From NCBI GenBank assembly GCA_021323155.1, contig JAJTCI010000170.1:1-5601 (forward strand): DNA of 5,601 bases. The letters run 5' to 3'. Source of the stretch: Chitinophagaceae bacterium (GTDB lineage: Bacteria > Bacteroidota > Bacteroidia > Chitinophagales > Chitinophagaceae). Shown here piece after piece: positions 5,573-5,601 of this stretch; position 1 is the stretch's first letter; every line of letters begins with the position of its first letter. The notes beneath the pieces are model-generated. The model saw only the letters and a list, made by a program, of their open reading frames with translations, ran no database searches and was not told the origin of the DNA. The translations under genes and the position numbers were made by a program.

Positions 5573-5601
5573 CAAAATACTAATATTTTTAGTTTAACCA
5601 A
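5573..5601 (-). promoter_or_regulatory. Candidate promoter of the LexA-like regulator
   Basis: Read on the minus strand, TATTTTG (5579 down to 5573) resembles the -7 element TAnnTTTG with one base missing. TTGG at 5601-5598 could be the -33 element, 18 bases upstream. The match is imperfect and the window ends at the -33 position. The location, just upstream of the gene and interleaved with two dyads, makes it plausible. Confidence 0.4.
5579..5593. promoter_or_regulatory. Candidate operator 2, CTAA-N5-TTAG dyad
   Basis: ACTAA at 5579-5583 and TTAGT at 5589-5593 form a perfect 5-bp inverted repeat around TATTT. It sits between the presumed -33 and -7 elements of the regulator's promoter. Its centre (5586) is 23 bp from that of operator 1 (5563), about two helical turns, so two dimers could bind the same face of the DNA. 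Confidence 0.55.

Overview
The window looks like chromosomal DNA of a Bacteroidota bacterium, probably of the Chitinophagaceae type. Four things point there. Promoter-like elements fit the phylum's -33 TTTG / -7 TAnnTTTG pattern. Start codons lack Shine-Dalgarno sequences and often follow A-rich DNA. One protein has a signal peptide that ends in Ala-Gln. The citrate synthase is of the eukaryote-like type. Genus-level placement is inference from memory of the families.

Layout: (1) 1-143 is non-coding as far as I can see, with several small overlapping inverted repeats. (2) 144-509 encodes a single-domain response regulator. (3) 541-717 encodes a 58-residue one-helix membrane protein resembling DUF6728. 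(4) 783-1883 encodes an LptF/LptG-family permease for LPS export. (5) 2039-3364 encodes a mitochondrial-like citrate synthase, which has its own promoter and a strong intrinsic terminator at 3438-3469. (6) 3525-4061 encodes a secreted CAP/SCP-domain protein. (7) 4142-4798 encodes PdeM, the ligase-associated DNA-damage-response metallophosphoesterase. (8) 4801-5553, on the minus strand, encodes a LexA-like regulator (XRE helix-turn-helix plus S24 peptidase) that converges on pdeM with 2 bp between the stop codons. (9) 5554-5601 is the regulator's upstream region.

Genes 2 to 7 run on the plus strand. They appear to be mostly separate transcription units, because matches to the Bacteroidota promoter consensus precede most of them. 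The envelope genes (DUF6728-like, lptF/G) sit together. The right end looks related to DNA damage: PdeM faces a regulator that has the features of RecA-stimulated self-cleavage.

The most noteworthy signal is in the last 48 bases. Two copies of the same dyad, CTAA-N5-TTAG, lie 23 bp apart centre to centre, on and beside the regulator's presumed promoter. This is a credible operator pair for autorepression, and possibly for control of a divergent gene beyond the window.
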